A DNA stretch of 64,000 nt from Lumbricus terrestris (taxonomy: Eukaryota; Annelida; Clitellata; Crassiclitellata; Lumbricidae), in contig OX457039.1 of NCBI GenBank assembly GCA_949752735.1, positions 45,535,599 to 45,599,598 of the forward strand. The letters are read 5' to 3'. This document shows positions 59,318 through 64,000 of this stretch, piece by piece. The notes under the pieces were generated by a model. That model was not told where the DNA came from. It made no database searches and saw nothing but the letters and a program-made list of their open reading frames with translations. Positions within the stretch are counted from its first letter, which is position 1. Every line of letters starts with the position of its first letter. Made by a program: the position numbers and the translations under genes.

Positions 59318-59513
59318 TAGCGTCCCTTCAAGCTTCCTAATCAGAGGCGCTCCTGACTAAAGCGTGGACACTGCATCAGAATTTCACGCCGAAGGCACAA
59401 GCAATTGCGACTGAAAGACTCGCGGCGGCTTGAGGTTGATTCGAAGCTGGAACTCTCCGGATCCAATGCACCAAAGTGACCAAACCCCCCACTACACCAC
59501 CGCGCCCACAATT
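59318..59513 (-). mobile_element. tRNA-derived SINE, minus orientation, diverged
   Basis: Minus-strand head GGGCGCGGTGGTGTAGTGG with a mutated B box, then the GGAGCGCCTCTGATTAGGAA and AAGGGACGCTATAG end. More diverged than the other copies. Confidence 0.8.
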
Positions 59514-59559
59514 GTAGTGGCATAAATGATCCTAATTTGGTTCACAGGTTTGAATGAAG

Positions 59560-60147
59560 CAAGGCCGTAGCCAGGATTTGATTTCGAGGGGTGTTTCTTC
59601 AGTTTCCGGTTTGAAAAAATTACTGGCCTTTTTTAGTCATCCGGCCGAAATTGTCAAAAAATGTCACTAATTTCCCATCCTGAAAAACCTGGTGAACTTT
59701 TTAGTCATACGGCCAGAAATCTTCACAAAATGTCACCAATTCATTCTATTTTTTCCATTTTCCATTTCGGGGGGTGTTTTCATGGTTTTATTTCATGGTT
59801 TTTACATCATGTGCTCGTAAATGCATTCTATTATCAAATGCATTCTATTATTAGCATCGCCCCTGGACCGCTTCAGAACGGGCCAGGGGTGATGCGCTGC
59901 CAACCTGGTCCGTTGGGGTCAAGCCACTCATCCCCTTTGCAGCTGTGGGAAAATTCAGACTATGGCGCACATTGTAAATGACTGTGTAACAACTCACTTT
60001 CCGGGCGGAATGCCCGTCCTACACGAAGCCGATGAGGCTGCTGTTGAGTGGCTCTGCGTGAACTGCAAAAGCTAAATAATTATTGTTTTACATTTTCCAT
60101 TTCGGGGGTGTTCAAACACCCAAAACACCCCGCTGGCTACGGCCTTG
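59560..60147. mobile_element. hAT-type MITE with nested LINE fragment, TSD GAATGAAG/GAATCAAG
   Basis: Ends CAAGGCCGTAGCCAGG and CTGGCTACGGCCTTG. The 8-bp flanks differ at one base. Interior TTTTTTAGTCATCCGGCCG occurs here and again, diverged, near 59700. The block at 59855-60085 is foreign. Confidence 0.88.
59855..60085 (+). mobile_element. LINE C-terminal fragment nested in a MITE
   Basis: Frame from 59870 has one TGA, then reads ANLVRWGQATHPLCSCGK, then IQTMAHIVNDC and HEADEAAVEWL, ending TAA at 60073-60075. CxCG...MxHIVxxC then LHEAD-x3-VEWL is the characteristic C-terminal zinc-binding end of a LINE reverse transcriptase protein. The stop and lack of the rest make it dead. Confidence 0.8.
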
Positions 60148-60155
60148 GAATCAAG

Positions 60156-60510
60156 AATCATCTGAATCGCAAGAGGAGAATTATAGTCCAGTTTCTATAG
60201 GCTAACTATAATCGCCAAAAAGCTCTACGTGTAATCATAGATAGGCTAACTCGCTCAACTTTCCTCTCCAGAGTAGGCATATACAATTGGGTTAAATTCC
60301 CCAACGTTATCTAAAATAATTAATTCCCTCTTTGACTAATTTTGTACCGGTACTTGGCAAAGGAACTAGGTTGCGTAAGTCATAATATCTTACTAAAAAA
60401 ACTCGATACTTACGGATCAGAACATGCAATTAAGCTCATTTGATATAGCCTAGCTGTAGTTTGCGAATCGCTCTCAAAATAATTGTTAACAGTAACGGTG
60501 TTTCCTAAGA
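60156..60510. other. intergenic, no recognised feature
   Basis: AT-rich spacer. Confidence 0.3.
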
Positions 60511-61560
60511 TTTGCATGCGATTATTTTGGTGTCCCTTAGGGATCCAAATGTGAGCAATGACTGCTTCTAATTTATATCAATGGCCTATCCTGTTTTTCT
60601 GCAATTATGTTCTCTACTGTATTTGCTAATGATCCCGTGTTTTTTTAATTTTCCATTGTCACTCAAAATACTCTGTTACAGAAGACAAATATTGAAACGA
60701 AACTCGCAGCAGAGAAGTTCCGGGCAAATAAAGTAACCATTAATCAAGCATAACACCAAATATGCGTCCTCTTCAGATTCCACAACAAGAACTTCCAGTA
60801 TAAGGTATCTTAAGTATAGACTATGTAGAGAGAACTCTCCTATCACACAAGAGTTTCAACCAACTTTCCAAGACAATAACATAGACCAGCATCTAACTTG
60901 CAAAGATCATTTGAAAGTATTTCAAACAAAATCGAGAAGAACATTGGAATACTATCTCCTTCCTATAAGTCGATACTAGGCCTACTCCAGATTCATACAC
61001 TCTGTATTAAAGTTTACCGAACTAATTTTAATATATATTTAGGGCATCTACACATAAAACAAAACCCCACGAGATTAAACTTAGGATATTATCCTAAAAA
61101 ACGAGCAGTCTGGAGTATAGCCAGAATCCCATACAGAGCAGAAATTACATGTAGACCTACACGAAATCGAAGCATTAAAATATTGGTAATCAGGTGAAGC
61201 AAATGCAGACTGTGGAAATGCATAAATCGCAACCTATTGATCAAATTATCAACCATGCAGGGCTGTAGAATATTTTATCCGCACTTCAGACCTTCTTGCA
61301 TACCGTTACCAGACGAGAAAGTCTAATTCTTATCACCAACCTAATGCTCATAGTCATACCTCTGTAGGATGTAATGGGTGTCCATATGAAATGAGAGTTG
61401 CGATCTTTAAAACGCAAGCTGCGTCAGCGTATATTCGAGACATAACAACTTAGACTATCATATATGGAGACCTAACTGAAGTGGAAGGTTAAGAGAATAC
61501 AGAAGGTCACCTTCTGTCATGATCTCCAAGCATGATTGCCTCATACAATGTCATAACGAG
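60511..61560 (+). mobile_element. LINE relic, heavily decayed
   Basis: In shifting frames there are pieces of a reverse transcriptase C-terminal half: a degraded LIYINGLSCF...VFAND (near 60570-60640, second Asp replaced), FRANKVTIN, ISNKIEKNIGILSPSYK and NLGYYPKKRAVWSIARIPYR (60900-61150), then YRYQTRKSNSYHQPNAHSH. Same general type as the 51961 relic. Confidence 0.65.
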
Positions 61561-61732
61561 TGTTTTGGATTTTTTCGACTGATTTTTAAATGTGATCATG
61601 TAAGACCGGTTGCTTTCATCATGTTGTTAATTTTTATACCTATAGTGACCTCCTCTGGTTATAAAATATAATTAAATAAAATGAAAATGAATTCAGTGTT
61701 ACATGCATATTTGCATATAGACCTATAATAGT

Positions 61733-62443
61733 TTCTGATGTCGTCGCATCAGAATTATCTTCGCGTATGTCCATTTTTTTCAAAATCGAGTTTAGACTTG
61801 ATTTGTAGCAAAAATTTGCTTCTCTTTCACCACTTTTAATAGTTAAGAGATACGACAAGTCGTTTTAAAGATATTCACCGAAAACTACCTGTCGTATGTC
61901 CATGTTCAGGTTTGCCTTGCCGTATCTCCAATTTATGTTGCCGTATCTCCAGTGCCGCATTCACGGTTTAAAAGTGCATTGTCGTATGTCCGAGAAAGCT
62001 CGTCGTTGATTGGACGAAGGAGATACGACATCCCACTTCGTTGTATCATAGTGTCGTATGTCCAGGGAATAAAAACGTTCTTTTATTAAAAAAGGTTATT
62101 AAACTTGCGAAAATTGAAACGAACAAACGCAAATGATTGTGTATTGCTTTCTTTTATTATTTGAATTTTTTCAAATTTGTTTCTCGTCAGGATGACTTGC
62201 AATTGATTAAAATCCATTTTATACAACATTTTCACAAATTTCACAAAAACCATTCTAAGTTTCAGTTTAATTTTAATGCAACATCCTTTAATTAATGTCG
62301 ATGCTTTAATATGACGTCTTTGCCTGAAGTTTTATTGCACTGAATATGTTTTTTGGCGTCCAAAGTTGCGAAACTTCTACCTCGTTTTTCTCGGAATTCA
62401 CAAAAGTGGACATGTATACGCGAAGATAATTCTCAGGCGACGA
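61733..62443. mobile_element. TIR element with clustered GTCGTATGTCC motifs
   Basis: AGAATTATCTTCGCGTATGT at about 61751 and its complement at about 62416-62436, each with CGTCGC outside, are inverted ends. Between them the 11-mer GTCGTATGTCC/GCCGTATCTCC occurs at 61891, 61919, 61940, 61981 and 62053, and reversed at 61847 and 62019. No coding and no sure target duplication. Superfamily unknown. Confidence 0.6.
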
Positions 62444-62655
62444 TGTGTAGATAATTTCATATGTAGGCTTAATGCATATTGTATTTAATCACATTTTTTA
62501 TTAACGAAGGCTTGAAACTACTTCGCATTGTAGCTTTTGTAAGTTGCTTATAGGGCTTTACAACATTTTTTATCAGCCAGCGCTGAATTCAAGTTTATTG
62601 TTAGTGCATAAGGATTTGTCAGTAATGATTCTCTAAAGCGTATTAATCCCCAATT

Positions 62656-62696
<41 letters not shown>

Positions 62697-63495
62697 CATA
62701 GGCTACACGTATATAGCGCCCCTTCAAGATCGCTACTCAGAGGCACTCCCAAACGTAAGTTGATCTAAGTATAGAGACTTGATGCAGTGCACACAGCCCT
62801 GATAAACATAGTGAAGCTGAGCAATAACTTATAGAACTTTATAAAAGTAGAAGGTTGAAAGTTAGAACTTGGAATGGTGAAATACATGTCATATTATATA
62901 AGCCAACTCAACACTCTGTCACCATTTACGTCGATAAGTAGCCTACAAGTATGGCCTATGACGTAAGTTTGAATGTAAATAGGTGCAACATTATTCGGTT
63001 GCGGAGGTCCGGTACGTGTTTCTGCCGGGCAATCTTCTCCGGAGATGCTGAAGACACGTGTATTACCTTTACCTATGTCCCTTTCTGTAAAGCGTCTCTA
63101 AATTCTATGGGTATCTTGCTTTCATATAGGCAGTTATGGGAACTGAATACTTTCATGTGCACGAACATTGTAGACTTAACATCTCGATACTTTTCACTTG
63201 TTAGACGCATGACCAATTCCTAGATCTCAGTAAGTCGTTTAGCTATAGTGTTTAACTCTGTTATAAAGTCCTTGATTTAGCAAAGTTATTGTCATTGACG
63301 CTTTTCAATGCATCGCTACAATTGTCTTTATTCTGCTAAGTAAAGAATATGTAAGTTAACAACTGTTAGCTACAAAAAAACAACGTGCAGACATTTTATG
63401 CTATTGGTCTAACTGTAATGGAACTACATTACGCTATAGCGCTGTTCCGCAATCAAACTGCCATTGCTTTCCAAACAGCTACACTGATAACTTAT
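62444..63495. other. intergenic with SINE fragment
   Basis: (AATC)n at 62653-62696 followed by a reverse-strand SINE 3' end (ATAGCGCCCCTTCAAG, CTACTCAGAGGCACTCCC) at 62710-62755. The tetranucleotide is the SINE's tail. No gene is supported in the rest. Confidence 0.6.
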
Positions 63496-63503
63496 AATTT
63501 TAA

Positions 63504-63708
63504 CAGGGCTTTTTTAACGTGCAGTTGTACACAAAATGTGCAGTTCTAAATGGATCTGTGCAGCTGTAGAAGCACTACTGTCACAAGTTCTGTGCAGTTA
63601 AAACTAGCAAAAAGGTCGTTGTCATCCGATTGGAAATAATTTACCATGGAAGATGGGAAGGGAAAGAAGGGGTTGTGCAGTTCTAAAAATTCCTTAAAAA
63701 CAGCCCTG
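63504..63708 (+). mobile_element. hAT-type MITE, 205 bp, TSD AATTTTAA
   Basis: Ends CAGGGCTTTTTTAACGTGCA and CCTTAAAAACAGCCCTG, flanked by identical AATTTTAA (63496-63503, 63709-63716). Inverted copy of the 27435-27640 element. Confidence 0.92.
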
Positions 63709-63716
63709 AATTTTAA

Positions 63717-64000
63717 ACACCTAAAACAAATTCACATGTGGCAACGCATCAAAGGGTGAATTGAATCAAACATTCAACATACTAAACATTGCCATCAAGG
63801 TCATTGCGATGTTTATAATGTTGAAATACACACGGATAGCAGTTTGCACAAATACTTTTCACATGCGTTTTATTTGATTTATCAACGTTGTGAACCTGAG
63901 GTAATTCTGGTGGATTATTCTGCAAGTGAAAGAGACACAATAAGCATAGTAGATTGCAGGCTATTTGAGAGTTTACATTTCAACACGGATGACTATATAC
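63717..64000. other. window end, no recognised feature
   Basis: AT-rich spacer. Confidence 0.3.

Overview
The window is eukaryotic genomic DNA from an animal, most likely a marine invertebrate. The genes have many short exons with consensus GT/AG borders in long introns, AT-rich spacers, very abundant microsatellites and a dense population of SINEs, LINE relics, mariner relics and hAT-type MITEs. A foldback-like element and the repeat style would fit an echinoderm or another invertebrate deuterostome, but the species call is low confidence and rests on inference.

Three complete genes can be assembled exon by exon with matching splice phases. (1) A Kv-channel-interacting protein (KChIP, neuronal calcium sensor family) on the plus strand, 421-19443, 7 exons, 225 aa, with three canonical EF-hands. 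(2) A RING-type E3 ubiquitin ligase candidate on the minus strand, 26100-20504, 8 exons, 566 aa, with a neuralized-style C-terminal RING, a short coiled coil and a duplicated helical module of unknown function. (3) A nicotinic acetylcholine receptor alpha-type subunit on the plus strand, 30945-42198, 9 exons, 522 aa, with signal peptide, Cys-loop, vicinal cysteines, four membrane segments and a cation-selective M2. Genes 1 and 2 are convergent (about 1.06 kb between stop codons) and genes 2 and 3 are divergent (about 4.8 kb between start codons). Two of the three encode excitability proteins: a K-channel auxiliary Ca2+ sensor and a transmitter-gated channel. No functional link between the neighbours can be shown.

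The rest is introns and a gene-poor 3' part (42.2-64 kb) full of mobile DNA. Twelve hAT-type insertions still carry 8-bp target duplications (ten identical, two differing at one base). One of them keeps a readable hAT transposase C-terminus. Four mariner relics, a tRNA-derived SINE family (four copies with a tRNA head plus several fragments) and three LINE relics are present. Several long-inverted-repeat elements could not be assigned: a foldback-like element made of inverted 15-bp repeats with a 9-bp duplication (34699-35533), a 2.5-kb element with about 520-bp arms (4319-6837), a TIR element with a central minisatellite (53902-54749) and a TIR element studded with an 11-bp motif (about 61733-62443). 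These are the best candidates for undescribed elements.
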